Shown one piece after another: positions 23,534-32,376 of a DNA stretch of 64,000 bases. The DNA is from CALKXV01 sp965228905 (lineage in GTDB: Bacteria; Pseudomonadota; Alphaproteobacteria; Rhodobacterales; Rhodobacteraceae). Under the pieces are notes generated by a model. It was given only the letters and a program-made list of their open reading frames with translations, was not told the origin of the DNA and made no database searches. The stretch spans positions 496,001 through 560,000 of the forward strand of contig CBDDII010000003.1 in NCBI GenBank assembly GCA_965228905.1, given 5' to 3'. The position numbers and the translations under genes are program-made. The number at the start of each line of letters is the position of its first letter. Positions within the stretch are counted from its first letter, which is position 1.

Positions 23534-25309
23534 TCAGAGCGGCCAGACCACGAGGATCGTCGGCATCGCGACCGCGATCACGAGGATCTCCAACGGCAGA
23601 CCCATGCGCCAGTAATCGCCGAACCGATAACCACCGGGGCCGAGGATGATCGTGTTGTTCTTGTGTCCGATGGGGGTGAGGAAGGCGCAGGAGGCGGCGA
23701 CGGCCACGGCCATCAGCCAGGCGTCGGGGTTGGTGCCGGTCGCGGTGGCCATGCCGATGGCGATGGGCGCGGCGATCAGGGTGGTCGCGACGTTGTTCAG
23801 AAAATCCGAAAGCGTCATCGTCACGACAAAGAGCACCAGAAGCGAGACCCAGGGCGGGAAGCCTTGGGTCACGCCGAGGATTTGCGAGGCGATCAACTCG
23901 GCCCCGCCGGAATTCTCGAACGCCTCGGCCAGGGGGATGAGGCTGGCCAGAAGGACGATCACCTTCCATTCGATGCTGTCGTAGACCTCGCGCCCCGAAA
24001 CAAGGCCGACGGCGACAAAGCCGATGACGGCGGCGGCGAGCGACACGACAAGGGGCGCAAGGCCGAGTACGGCCACGGCGATTGCGGCGAGGAAGATGCC
24101 GATGGACAGCCCCGCCTTGGATCGCTGGACCACGGCGGTTTCGCGCCCCTCAAGCGGCAGGACGCCCAGCCATGCGGCGGCGGCGGCATTGCGTTCGGGC
24201 GTGCCAAGAAGCAGCAGCACATCGCCGGGCTTGATGGTCAAAAGGCGCACGCGGTCGCGGAACCGCTGGCCCTGACGCGACACACCCAGAAGCGTGACGG
24301 AATGGCGATAGAGAAGTTGCAGACCGCGCGCGGTGCGCCCGTCGATGCGCGCCCCCTCGGGCACGATGGCCTCGGTCAGGGTCAGCCCGCCGGCGGTGAC
24401 GCCGTTGGGTTGCTTTTCCGACCCGGCGTATTCCATGTCGCCCTTGCCCATGAAAGCCTCGATCGACTTCGGCTCGCCCTCGACCACAAGAAAGTCGCTG
24501 GCGCGCAATTCCTGGCGGGCCGAGAAACCGGGCAGGCGCTTGCCGCTGCGCACAAGACCAAGGATGTGGACGTCGTGTTCATCGGCATGGGGGTAGAGGT
24601 CGCGCACGGTCTTTGCCTCTTCCAGCACCTTTTCGCCAAGGCGGACCTCGGCGACGTACCGGCCCTTTTCAAACTCTTCCCCCTGTTCCATCGGACCGGT
24701 GCGGTCGGGCAGGAATCGCCAGCCGACGAGCGAGACGAAGGCAATCCCGGCGATGGCGACGGCAAGGCCGACGGGGGCGAAATCGAACATGGCGAAACTG
24801 GTCCCCAGAGCATCCTGGCGATACTCGGCGATAACGATATTGGGCGGTGTGCCGATGAGGGTAATCATGCCGCCAAGGATCGTCGCAAAAGAGAGCGGCA
24901 TCAGCGAGCGGCCCACGGCGCGTTTCGCCTTGGCGGCGGTTTCGACGTCGAGCGGCATCAGGAGTGCAAGGGCGGCGACGTTGTTGATGATGGCGGAAAT
25001 GCCCGCACCGACAACGGCCATGACCGCGATGTGCAAGGGCAGGGGGCGTTCGCTGTCGAGCAGTTTCGCGGCCAGTTTTTCAATCGCGCCCGAGCCGATC
25101 AACCCCTTCGAGACGATGAGCACAAGGGCGATGATGGCAACGGCGGAATGGCCGAAACCGGAAAAGACGGCCTCTTTTTCCACCAGTCCCAGAAGGGCGG
25201 CGAGGATCAGCGCCCCGAAGGCGACGAGATCGTAGCGGATGCGCCCCCAGACGAGGAGGGCGAAGAGCAGGGCGAAAATTCCGAAGATCAGGGTCTGGTC
25301 GCTTGGCAT
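23534..25309 (-). CDS. SLC13-family permease with central TrkA-C domains
   Basis: A 591-residue anion or dicarboxylate symporter-like membrane protein. The first membrane half ends with LIGTPPNIVIAEY, a typical substrate-loop motif. Two cytosolic RCK/TrkA-C-like domains follow (about 200-380; SDFLVVEGEP and GDVLLLLGTPE close each one). The second half contains SDFLNNVATTLIAAP and TPIGHKNNTIILGPG. Substrates in this family include citrate, sulphate and other anions; which applies here is unclear. The start lies just upstream of a tandem-hairpin repeat. Confidence 0.88.
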   Translation of the reverse strand: MPSDQTLIFGIFALLFALLVWGRIRYDLVAFGALILAALLGLVEKEAVFSGFGHSAVAIIALVLIVSKGLIGSGAIEKLAAKLLDSERPLPLHIAVMAVVGAGISAIINNVAALALLMPLDVETAAKAKRAVGRSLMPLSFATILGGMITLIGTPPNIVIAEYRQDALGTSFAMFDFAPVGLAVAIAGIAFVSLVGWRFLPDRTGPMEQGEEFEKGRYVAEVRLGEKVLEEAKTVRDLYPHADEHDVHILGLVRSGKRLPGFSARQELRASDFLVVEGEPKSIEAFMGKGDMEYAGSEKQPNGVTAGGLTLTEAIVPEGARIDGRTARGLQLLYRHSVTLLGVSRQGQRFRDRVRLLTIKPGDVLLLLGTPERNAAAAAWLGVLPLEGRETAVVQRSKAGLSIGIFLAAIAVAVLGLAPLVVSLAAAVIGFVAVGLVSGREVYDSIEWKVIVLLASLIPLAEAFENSGGAELIASQILGVTQGFPPWVSLLVLFVVTMTLSDFLNNVATTLIAAPIAIGMATATGTNPDAWLMAVAVAASCAFLTPIGHKNNTIILGPGGYRFGDYWRMGLPLEILVIAVAMPTILVVWPL

Positions 25310-25340
25310 CGCTCACCTGTTGGGTTTGACGAGAAGGAAG

Positions 25341-25383
25341 CGATTTCTGGAGAGAAATCGCAACGAAAAATCCGGATTTTTCG
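25341..25383. repeat. Tandem-hairpin intergenic repeat, copy B
   Basis: Hairpin 1 (25341-25360) pairs CGATTTCT with AGAAATCG around GGAG; after CAA, hairpin 2 (25364-25383) is the perfect 20-bp palindrome that starts CGAAAAATCC. It has the same order, length and stem motifs as the element at 20738-20780. It lies between aroQ and the SLC13 gene. Confidence 0.65.
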
Positions 25384-25387
25384 CCCC

Positions 25388-25828
25388 TCAGGCGGAGAGC
25401 AGCTTGCCCAGACGATCCACGGCAAAGCCGTAGCCCTGGATGCCGCAGCCCGCGATCACGCCCTCGGCACGGGCCGAGACGAAAGAGTGATGGCGGAACG
25501 TCTCGCGCTTGTGGATGTTCGAGATATGCACCTCGATCACCGGGCCTTCGAAGGTGTTCAGCGCATCGAGGATCGCAACCGAGGTGTGCGAGTAGGCGCC
25601 GGGGTTGATGACGATCCCGATGTGACCTTCGCGGGCCTCGTGGATCCAGTCGACAAGCTCGCCCTCGTGATTGGATTGGCGCATGTCGACGGCAAGGCCG
25701 AAAGCGCCCGCCCGTTCGCCGCAGAGGCGTTCGACATCGTCAAGGGTTTCGGACCCGTAGATCTCGGGCTGGCGTTTGCCCAGGAGATTCAGGTTGGGGC
25801 CGTTCAGGATCAGGATCGTCTTGCTCAT
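25388..25828 (-). CDS. aroQ: 3-dehydroquinate dehydratase, type II
   Basis: A 146-residue type II dehydroquinase, which dehydrates 3-dehydroquinate in the shikimate pathway. The start ILNGPNLNLLGKRQPEIYG includes the catalytic Tyr24 on its flexible loop. INPGAYSHTSVAI and VIEVHISNIHKRE supply the conserved Asn, His and Arg. The length is normal. It shares direction with the SLC13 gene, though a repeat lies between them. Confidence 0.95.
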   Translation of the reverse strand: MSKTILILNGPNLNLLGKRQPEIYGSETLDDVERLCGERAGAFGLAVDMRQSNHEGELVDWIHEAREGHIGIVINPGAYSHTSVAILDALNTFEGPVIEVHISNIHKRETFRHHSFVSARAEGVIAGCGIQGYGFAVDRLGKLLSA

Positions 25829-25894
25829 GCCTCTTCCCTAGCGCAGGCGGGCGGGCCTGCACAGGCGAAACTGGTCGAAACCCGGGGGCCTGTG

Positions 25895-26242
25895 TCATTT
25901 GAGCGAAACGGGGAAGCGGGCCGCGCCCCACCCGTCGGTCAGGGTGCGGGCCTCGATAAAGACCTCCGTCGTGCCGTCGGGGATCGTCACATCGCCCAAA
26001 GAGCGCGTGAAAGGCTGTTCGTTGACATGGGGGTGATAGAGCGTGCGGGTGCCAAGGACGGTGCCGTCCTCCAGCACCACGCGCCAACCGTCGGCGTAAT
26101 CGTCCCAGCCGGTGTCGCCGTGGCTGAGGGTGACGGAAAACGACCATGTGCCACCTGTCGGCTTGGCCGTGACCGCCTCGATCACGGCATCGTCGGCAAG
26201 GCATGGTGTGGCGAGGAACAGGAAGGCGGCAAGCTGTTTCAT
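25895..26242 (-). CDS. Small secreted protein of unknown function
   Basis: A 115-residue protein with a signal peptide MKQLAAFLFLATPCLA, cut before DDAVIEA. The mature part is beta-rich (GTWSFSVTLSHGDTGWDDYA, GDVTIPDGTTEVFIEARTL), which suggests an immunoglobulin-like periplasmic fold. I recognise no named family. It may share a transcript with aroQ, 66 bases downstream. A longer reading upstream overlaps gyrB on the other strand and is rejected. Confidence 0.7.
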   Translation of the reverse strand: MKQLAAFLFLATPCLADDAVIEAVTAKPTGGTWSFSVTLSHGDTGWDDYADGWRVVLEDGTVLGTRTLYHPHVNEQPFTRSLGDVTIPDGTTEVFIEARTLTDGWGAARFPVSLK

Positions 26243-26364
26243 GGGGCCTTGTCTAGCATGGTCTGGCCCTCCGGCGTGACACAGGTTTGTGAGGGCGGGA
26301 TTTGCGTATTTTTCAAAGCGGTGAAGGGGCATGGATCGCGCTTGAGAGACGCCACCAAATATTG

Positions 26365-26403
26365 TGTCACGGGCGTGACATTGGGCGCGAAAACCCATAT
26401 ATT
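26365..26403 (+). promoter_or_regulatory. gyrB promoter with overlapping palindrome
   Basis: GTGACA (26375-26380), a 17-base spacer, and TATATT (26398-26403) form the promoter. The -35 box is one arm of an inverted repeat TGTCAC-GGGC-GTGACA (26365-26380). Transcription would begin near 26410, giving a leader of about 20 bases. Confidence 0.55.
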
Positions 26404-26431
26404 TTGGGCATAATAAGCAAGGGAAAACCGC

Positions 26432-28849
26432 ATGGCTGAGGGCAACGCGGCGACCGAGGAATACGGCGCCGATTCTATCAAGGTTCTCAAGGGCTTGGAG
26501 GCAGTTCGCAAGCGTCCCGGTATGTATATCGGCGACACCGACGATGGCTCGGGCCTGCACCACATGGTCTATGAGGTGGTGGACAACGGGATTGACGAGG
26601 CTTTGGCGGGGCACGCCGACCTTGTGACGGTCACGGTCCATGCGGACTCGAGCGTTTCGGTCAGCGACAATGGGCGCGGGATTCCGGTGGATATCCACGA
26701 GGAAGAAGGCGTTTCGGCGGCCGAGGTCATCATGACCCAGCTTCACGCGGGCGGGAAGTTCGACCAGAATTCCTATAAGGTGTCGGGCGGTCTGCACGGC
26801 GTGGGCGTTTCGGTGGTGAACGCGCTGTCCGATTGGCTGGAGTTGCGGATCTGGCGGGACGGGAAAGAGCATGTTGCGCGTTTCGAGGGTGGTGAGACGG
26901 CGGAGCATCTGAAGGTTGTTGGCGATGCGAACGGGCGCAAGGGGACCGAAGTGCGGTTCCTGGCCTCGACCGATACGTTTTCGAACCTGGAGTACAGTTT
27001 CAAGACGCTGGAGAACCGGCTGCGCGAACTGGCGTTCCTGAACTCGGGCGTGAGGATCAAACTGCGTGATGAACGGCCCGCCGTGGCCGAGGAAAGCGAG
27101 TTTTTCTTTGACGGCGGTGTGCGGGAGTTTGTCCGTTACCTTGATCGGTCGAAGACGCCGTTGATCGAAGAGCCGATTTTCATCACCGGTGAAAAGGATG
27201 GCATCAACGTCGAGGTCGCCATGTGGTGGAACGACGGCTATCACGAGAATGTCCTGCCGTTCACCAACAACATCCCACAGCGCGATGGCGGTACGCACCT
27301 TGCGGGGTTCCGGGGCGCGTTGACGCGGACGCTGAACCATTATGCGGGGCAGTCGGGTGCTGCGCGGAAGGAAAAGGTTTCCTTCACCGGGGACGATGCG
27401 CGCGAGGGTCTGACTTGTGTTTTGTCGGTCAAGGTGCCTGACCCCAAGTTCTCGTCCCAGACGAAGGACAAACTTGTGTCGTCGGAGGTGCGCCCCGCCG
27501 TCGAAAGCCTGATGAACGAGAAACTGGCGGAGTGGTTCGAAGAAAACCCGGGCCCCGGCAAGATGATCGTGACCAAGATCGTGGAAGCGGCCCTTGCCCG
27601 CGAAGCGGCGCGAAAGGCCCGCGAGATGACGCGGAAGAAATCCGCGCTGGATGTCGCATCGCTTCCCGGCAAGCTGGCGGACTGCCAGGAGAAGGATCCC
27701 GAGAAACGCGAATTGTTTCTGGTCGAGGGTGACTCGGCAGGCGGGTCGGCCAAGCAGGGCCGGGCGCGGGGCAACCAGGCGGTTCTGCCCCTGCGCGGCA
27801 AGATCCTGAACGTGGAGCGTGCGCGGTTCGACCGGATGCTGGGCAGCCAGGAGATCGGCACGCTGATCACAGCACTTGGCACCGGGATCGGGCGGGACGA
27901 GTTCGATGTCTCGAAATTGCGCTATCACAAGATCATCATCATGACGGATGCGGACGTTGACGGTGCGCATATCCGGACGCTTTTGCTGACGTTCTTTTTC
28001 CGCCAGATGCCCGAGATCATCGAGGGCGGGTATCTCTATATCGCTCAGCCGCCGCTATACAAAGTCGCGCGGGGCAAGTCCGAAGTCTATCTGAAGGACC
28101 AGATGGCGCTGGACGATTACCTGATCGAGATGGGGATCGACGGGGCGGTGTTGCGGCTGGCCACGGGCGAGGAAATCGTCGGGCAGGATTTGCTGCGCGT
28201 CGTTGGCGAAGCGCGGCAGGTGCGCCGGTTTTTGCAAGCCTTTCCAACACATTACCCCATGCCGATCCTTGAACAGGCGGCGATTGCCGGGGCGTTCCGC
28301 GAGGGCCAGGTGGATGCCGATCTGCAAGGCACGGCCGAAGCGGTTGCCAAGCGTCTGGACATGGTGGCGCTGGAATACGAGCGTGGCTGGCAGGGCCGGA
28401 TCACGCAGGATCACGGCATTCGGCTGACCCGCGCCTTGCGCGGTGTGGAAGAGGTGCGCACGCTGGACGGGCCGATCCTGCGCTCAGGCGAGGCGCGGCG
28501 GCTGGGCGCCTTTACCGGGGGACTTCAGGAAACCTATGGCCAGTCGGCAAAGCTGGTGCGCCGCGAGCGCGAGACGCCGATCCACGGGCCGCTGGACCTG
28601 TTGGCGACCATCCTGGAAGAGGGCGAAAAGGGTCTGAGCCTGCAACGCTACAAGGGCTTGGGCGAGATGAACCCTGATCAGCTTTGGGAGACGACGCTGG
28701 ATCCCGAGGCACGCACGTTGTTGCAGGTGAAGGTCGAAGATTTGGCCGAGGCGGACGACCTGTTCACCAAGCTGATGGGCGATGTTGTGGAGCCACGACG
28801 AGAGTTCATCCAGCAGAACGCGTTGAACGTGGAGAACCTGGACGCCTGA
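26432..28849 (+). CDS. gyrB: DNA gyrase subunit B
   Basis: The 805-residue ATPase subunit of gyrase, which supercoils DNA. The GHKL ATP site shows EVVDNGIDEAL near residue 50 and DNGRGIPV; the transducer follows. The Toprim domain has EGDSAGGSAKQGR and MTDADVDGAHI for metal binding, and the C-terminal GyrA-binding tail carries QRYKGLGEMNPDQLWETT. The length is normal for a proteobacterium. AAGGGA lies upstream of the ATG. A weak stem at 28851-28868 (ACCGGG / CCCGGT) follows the stop without a T-run. Confidence 0.97.
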   Translation: MAEGNAATEEYGADSIKVLKGLEAVRKRPGMYIGDTDDGSGLHHMVYEVVDNGIDEALAGHADLVTVTVHADSSVSVSDNGRGIPVDIHEEEGVSAAEVIMTQLHAGGKFDQNSYKVSGGLHGVGVSVVNALSDWLELRIWRDGKEHVARFEGGETAEHLKVVGDANGRKGTEVRFLASTDTFSNLEYSFKTLENRLRELAFLNSGVRIKLRDERPAVAEESEFFFDGGVREFVRYLDRSKTPLIEEPIFITGEKDGINVEVAMWWNDGYHENVLPFTNNIPQRDGGTHLAGFRGALTRTLNHYAGQSGAARKEKVSFTGDDAREGLTCVLSVKVPDPKFSSQTKDKLVSSEVRPAVESLMNEKLAEWFEENPGPGKMIVTKIVEAALAREAARKAREMTRKKSALDVASLPGKLADCQEKDPEKRELFLVEGDSAGGSAKQGRARGNQAVLPLRGKILNVERARFDRMLGSQEIGTLITALGTGIGRDEFDVSKLRYHKIIIMTDADVDGAHIRTLLLTFFFRQMPEIIEGGYLYIAQPPLYKVARGKSEVYLKDQMALDDYLIEMGIDGAVLRLATGEEIVGQDLLRVVGEARQVRRFLQAFPTHYPMPILEQAAIAGAFREGQVDADLQGTAEAVAKRLDMVALEYERGWQGRITQDHGIRLTRALRGVEEVRTLDGPILRSGEARRLGAFTGGLQETYGQSAKLVRRERETPIHGPLDLLATILEEGEKGLSLQRYKGLGEMNPDQLWETTLDPEARTLLQVKVEDLAEADDLFTKLMGDVVEPRREFIQQNALNVENLDA

Positions 28850-28872
28850 TACCGGGTACCTGCCCGGTGGCG

Positions 28873-29376
28873 TCAGACGTCATCGGGCATGAAGCCCAGA
28901 TCGGTCGCGTCCGGTGTCATGCCGAAGCTGGTCAGGATCGCGTGGGCCTGTCCCCGGTGGTGGGTCTGATGGTTGAAGAAATGCGCAACGGTGATCCACT
29001 TCGGTTTGCCGATGTCGCGTTTCAGGATGCCGGAATACCAGATCAGGTCGCCTTCCAGATCCTTGTCGGTCAGCCGTGACGCCCAACCCGCAATCCGGGT
29101 GTCGGCACTGGCGCGGGCGGCTTTCAGCGCCTCCCAGTCCAGCCAGCTTTCACCATCGGCAGGGCCGACCTCGGGCTTGTCCCAACCGTCGAAGCGGGAC
29201 ATCCACATCATGTCGCCCCAGAGCAGATGGGCCAGCGTACCGTGAAGCGAGCGGAAGAATGCTCCGCGATCTTCGCGCCTTTGACCGTCGCTCAGCTTGT
29301 CGGCCTCGCGGTAGAGCGAGCGGTTCTGCCAGGCGTTGTAGCGGGCCATGGTGCGGGCATAGTCGGCAGTAATCAT
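28873..29376 (-). CDS. DinB-family protein
   Basis: A 167-residue four-helix bundle protein of the DinB/YfiT type. Metal-binding histidines are suggested by LHGTLAHLLWGDMMW (His57 or His61 region) and by FNHQTHHRGQAHAIL near residues 130-145, the strongest family signature. DinB proteins are metal-dependent thiol transferases or hydrolases, often stress-linked; the substrate here is unknown. The start MITADYARTMARYN is favoured over a codon 12 positions upstream. Confidence 0.88.
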   Translation of the reverse strand: MITADYARTMARYNAWQNRSLYREADKLSDGQRREDRGAFFRSLHGTLAHLLWGDMMWMSRFDGWDKPEVGPADGESWLDWEALKAARASADTRIAGWASRLTDKDLEGDLIWYSGILKRDIGKPKWITVAHFFNHQTHHRGQAHAILTSFGMTPDATDLGFMPDDV

Positions 29377-29413
29377 GGGCGGCAGTTTGCATCTGACGGA
29401 GGAAGGCGACAAG

Positions 29414-29443
29414 AAAAAACCCCGGCGCGATGGCCGGGGTTTT
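29414..29443 (-). terminator. Terminator of pnp
   Basis: Read on the minus strand, CCCCGGC and GCCGGGG pair around six bases and are followed by TTTTTT. It lies 23 bases past the pnp stop. Confidence 0.9.
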
Positions 29444-29465
29444 CATTGTTGAAGCGAAGGAAGCG

Positions 29466-31604
29466 TTAAGCGTCTTCGTCCTTTTTCTCTTCCTTGACCT
29501 CTTCGCCGCTTTCCTGGTCAACCATCTTCATGGCAAGGCGCACCTTGCCGCGATCGTCGAAGCCGAGGAGTTTGACGAAGACTTCCTGGCCTTCCTTCAA
29601 AACGTCCGAAGGATGGTTCAGGCGGCGGTTTTCGATCTGGGACACGTGTACCAGGCCGTCGCGCTTGCCGAAGAAGTTCACGAAGGCGCCGAAGTCGACG
29701 ATCTTTACGACCTTGCCCTTGTAGATCATGCCCTCTTCCGGCTCGGCCACGATCGAGTGGATCATGTCGTAGGCCTTCTGGATGGCTTCGCCGTTGGGCG
29801 AGGCGATCTTGATGACGCCGTCGTCGTTGATGTCGACCTTGGCACCGGAAACCTCGACGATTTCGCGGATGACCTTGCCGCCGGAACCGATGACTTCGCG
29901 GATTTTATCCGTCGGAACCGTCATGGTTTCGATGCGCGGGGCGTGGACCGAGAAATCGCCGGTTTCGGCCTGTGCCTTGTTCATCTCGCCAAGGATATGC
30001 AGACGGCCGTCTTTCGCCTGGGCGAGGGCCTTCTCCATAATCTCGGGCGTGATGCCGGCGACCTTGATGTCCATTTGCAGGGACGTGATGCCGTTTTCCG
30101 TACCGGCGACCTTGAAGTCCATGTCGCCAAGGTGGTCTTCGTCACCAAGGATGTCCGACAGGATCGCATAAGAACCGTCTTCTTCCAGCACCAGGCCCAT
30201 GGCCACACCGGCCACGGCGGATTTCAGCGGAACGCCTGCGTCCATCATCGACAAGGAGCCGCCGCAGACCGAGGCCATCGACGACGAGCCGTTGGATTCC
30301 GTGATCTCGGAAACCACCCGCACCGTGTAGGGAAAGTCGGTGGCCGAGGGCAGGACCGCCTGAAGCGCGCGCCACGCCAGCTTGCCGTGGCCGATTTCGC
30401 GGCGTCCGGTAAAGCCGAAGCGGCCAACCTCGCCGACCGAGTAGGGCGGGAAGTTGTAGTGCAACAGGAAGTTCGAGCGGAAGTTGCCGTGCAGCGCGTC
30501 GATGATCTGTTCGTCATCGCCGGTGCCAAGGGTGGTCACGACCAGGCCTTGGGTTTCGCCACGGGTGAACAGCGCCGAGCCGTGCGTCCGGGGCAAGATG
30601 CCCGTTTCGGCCACGATGGGGCGGATCTGGTCGGTGGCGCGGCCGTCGATACGGCGGCCATGTTTCACCACGTCACCGCGAAGAACGCTGGATTCCAGTT
30701 TCTTCAGCGCGGAACCGAGGTTTTCGTCTTCCTGCTGTTCTTCCGAAAGCGCACCGAGGATCGCCTCGCGGGCGGCACCCACTGCGGCAACACGTTCCTG
30801 CTTGTCGGTGATCGCGTAAGCGGCGCGCATCTGCTCTTCCCCGGCGGCTTTCACCGCGTCGTAAAGGGCCGAGTAGTCGGGCGCCTGGAAGTCGAAGGGC
30901 TCTTTCGCCGCTTCTTCGGCCAGGTCGATGATCAGGTCGATCACCGGCTGGATCTGTTCGTGCGCGAAGGTCACGGCACCCAGCATTTCGGCTTCCGAAA
31001 GCTCATAGGCTTCGGATTCGACCATCATCACGGCGTCTTTCGTACCGGCGACAACAAGGTCCAGACGCTGGTCGGGGTTGTTGCGCAGGTCCTGCATGTC
31101 GTCGCAGGTCGGGTTCAGGATGTATTCGCCATCCTCGAAACCGACGCGGGCACCGGCGATCGGGCCCATGAAGGGCGCGCCCGAAAGCGTGAGCGCGGCA
31201 GAGGCGGCGATCATCGCCACCACGTCGGGATCGTTGACCAGATCGTGCGAAAGCACGGTGCAGATCACCAGAACCTCGTTCTTGAAACCCGGCACGAAGA
31301 GGGGACGGATCGGACGGTCGATCAGGCGGGAGGTCAGCGTCTCTTTCTCGGTCGGACGCGCTTCGCGCTTGAAGAAACCACCGGGGATCTTACCGGCGGC
31401 ATAGTATTTCTCGTTGTAGTGAACCGTTAGCGGGAAGAAATCCTGCCCCGGTTTCTGCTCCTTGGCGAAGGTGACATTGGCCATCACGGAGGTTTCGCCA
31501 TAGGTGGCGATGACAGACCCATCGGCCTGGCGGGCAACCTTGCCCGTTTCCAGTGTCAGCGTTTCCTCGCCCCACTGGATTGATTTTTTGACTTCGTTGA
31601 ACAT
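29466..31604 (-). CDS. pnp: Polyribonucleotide nucleotidyltransferase
   Basis: The 712-residue PNPase, a phosphorolytic 3'-5' exoribonuclease of mRNA turnover. It has two RNase PH-like domains separated by a helical linker, a KH domain (IREVIGSGGKVIREIVE) and an S1 domain (GMIYKGKVVKIVDFGAFVNF) before an acidic tail. The start MFNEVKKSIQWG is typical. It lies downstream of rpsO, as in many proteobacteria, but behind an rpsO terminator. Its leader can fold into competing hairpins near the ribosome site. Confidence 0.97.
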   Translation of the reverse strand: MFNEVKKSIQWGEETLTLETGKVARQADGSVIATYGETSVMANVTFAKEQKPGQDFFPLTVHYNEKYYAAGKIPGGFFKREARPTEKETLTSRLIDRPIRPLFVPGFKNEVLVICTVLSHDLVNDPDVVAMIAASAALTLSGAPFMGPIAGARVGFEDGEYILNPTCDDMQDLRNNPDQRLDLVVAGTKDAVMMVESEAYELSEAEMLGAVTFAHEQIQPVIDLIIDLAEEAAKEPFDFQAPDYSALYDAVKAAGEEQMRAAYAITDKQERVAAVGAAREAILGALSEEQQEDENLGSALKKLESSVLRGDVVKHGRRIDGRATDQIRPIVAETGILPRTHGSALFTRGETQGLVVTTLGTGDDEQIIDALHGNFRSNFLLHYNFPPYSVGEVGRFGFTGRREIGHGKLAWRALQAVLPSATDFPYTVRVVSEITESNGSSSMASVCGGSLSMMDAGVPLKSAVAGVAMGLVLEEDGSYAILSDILGDEDHLGDMDFKVAGTENGITSLQMDIKVAGITPEIMEKALAQAKDGRLHILGEMNKAQAETGDFSVHAPRIETMTVPTDKIREVIGSGGKVIREIVEVSGAKVDINDDGVIKIASPNGEAIQKAYDMIHSIVAEPEEGMIYKGKVVKIVDFGAFVNFFGKRDGLVHVSQIENRRLNHPSDVLKEGQEVFVKLLGFDDRGKVRLAMKMVDQESGEEVKEEKKDEDA

Positions 31605-31646
31605 CTATTCATCCTGTCTGGGATCAGACAGCCCTCTGTCTATCCC
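31605..31646 (-). promoter_or_regulatory. pnp leader with mutually exclusive hairpins
   Basis: On the minus strand the leader carries AGACAG (31641-31636), CTGTCT (31631-31626) and AGACAG (31619-31614). The first pair can extend to a hairpin GGGATAGACAG / CTGTCTGATCCC with an AGGG loop. The second pair would instead cover the ribosome site CAGGA at 31615-31612. PNPase is known to control its own leader together with RNase III in E. coli. Confidence 0.6.
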
Positions 31647-31814
31647 GTTGAAATGGCGGCCCCATTGCCGCCGACCCCTTTCATCGTTCCATGCGCCGGG
31701 GTCAAAGCGTCACGTCTCAGATAGCGGGCGCTTACAGGAGTTTAGGGGCTTTGGGAAGCCCAAGCGTCGTAACGTGGGATTCACGTTGCGGCGGCTACGC
31801 CGGGGGCGCATGAA

Positions 31815-31838
31815 AAAGGCCGCGAGATCGCGGCCTTT
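31815..31838 (-). terminator. Terminator of rpsO
   Basis: AAAGGCCGCGA and TCGCGGCCTTT form a perfect 11-bp stem with a 2-base loop. On the minus strand a T-rich tail follows. It lies 24 bases after the rpsO stop. Confidence 0.9.
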
Positions 31839-31861
31839 GATCATTTCGGATTGTCCGGCGC

Positions 31862-32131
31862 TTAGCGGCGCAGGCCCAGTCGCTGGATCAGGTCCTGGTA
31901 GCGGGCCTCGTCCTTGCCTTTTACGTAGTCCAGAAGCTTGCGGCGCTGTGCGACCAGCTTCAACAGACCACGGCGCGAGTGGTTGTCTTTCTTGTGAGTC
32001 TTGAAATGCTCGGTCAGCGTCGCGATGCGCGACGACAGGATGGCAACCTGGACTTCGGGCGAACCAGTGTCGCCGTCCTTGGTGCCGTAGTCCTTGATAA
32101 CCTTGGCTTTTTCTTCAGCAGTAATCGACAT
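31862..32131 (-). CDS. rpsO: 30S ribosomal protein S15
   Basis: The 89-residue S15 protein, which binds 16S rRNA early in small-subunit assembly. Matches include GDTGSPEVQVAILS, HFKTHKKDNHSRRGLL and RRKLLDYVKGKDEARYQDLI. The ATG at 32131 has GGAG six bases upstream; an earlier in-frame ATG would add 29 unrelated residues. The gene has its own promoter and terminator, so pnp is transcribed at least partly separately. Confidence 0.97.
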   Translation of the reverse strand: MSITAEEKAKVIKDYGTKDGDTGSPEVQVAILSSRIATLTEHFKTHKKDNHSRRGLLKLVAQRRKLLDYVKGKDEARYQDLIQRLGLRR

Positions 32132-32206
32132 CGGGGTCTCCTTTGGTTTGAGGGATGGCGCAAGCCGGGATGTCGTCCAGCAGGGCCCGTGGAGGGTAGA
32201 TGCGGG

Positions 32207-32235
32207 CGGATAGGGCATTTGCGGGGGCTTGGCAA
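32207..32235 (-). promoter_or_regulatory. Promoter of rpsO
   Basis: On the minus strand TTGCCA (32235-32230), a 17-base spacer, and TATCCG (32212-32207). Transcription would start near 32200, giving a leader of about 70 bases. Confidence 0.55.
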
Positions 32236-32255
32236 GTGTAAAGACCAGAGGTTTG

Positions 32256-32272
32256 CATTAGAGCTTCTAATG
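32256..32272. promoter_or_regulatory. Palindrome upstream of the repetitive secreted protein gene
   Basis: CATTAG and CTAATG flank AGCTT. It lies in the AT-rich divergent region between rpsO and the secreted-protein gene and could be an operator; no regulator is evident. Confidence 0.35.
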
Positions 32273-32376
32273 AAAAATTCCGTCCTTTTTGCAGCATCCC
32301 GGCATTTTTCTGCCGCAATCTACAACTTTAGTGAGAGTGCCTTAACACTTTCTTCACCATAAGAAGAGGTAACAAA

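Noticed and set aside
23354..26413. A 1019-codon open frame on the plus strand
   Set aside because: It runs antisense through the SLC13 permease, aroQ and the small secreted protein, three convincing genes, and its product is low-complexity Gly/Asp/Arg/His.
26243..27970. Upstream extension of the small secreted protein frame to 691 codons
   Set aside because: The extension is antisense to gyrB. The signal peptide at 26242 marks the real start.
29430..31430. A 666-codon open frame on the plus strand opposite pnp
   Set aside because: It mirrors the pnp coding strand, has the His/Asp/Val-rich composition of an antisense frame in high-GC DNA, and has no recognisable domain.
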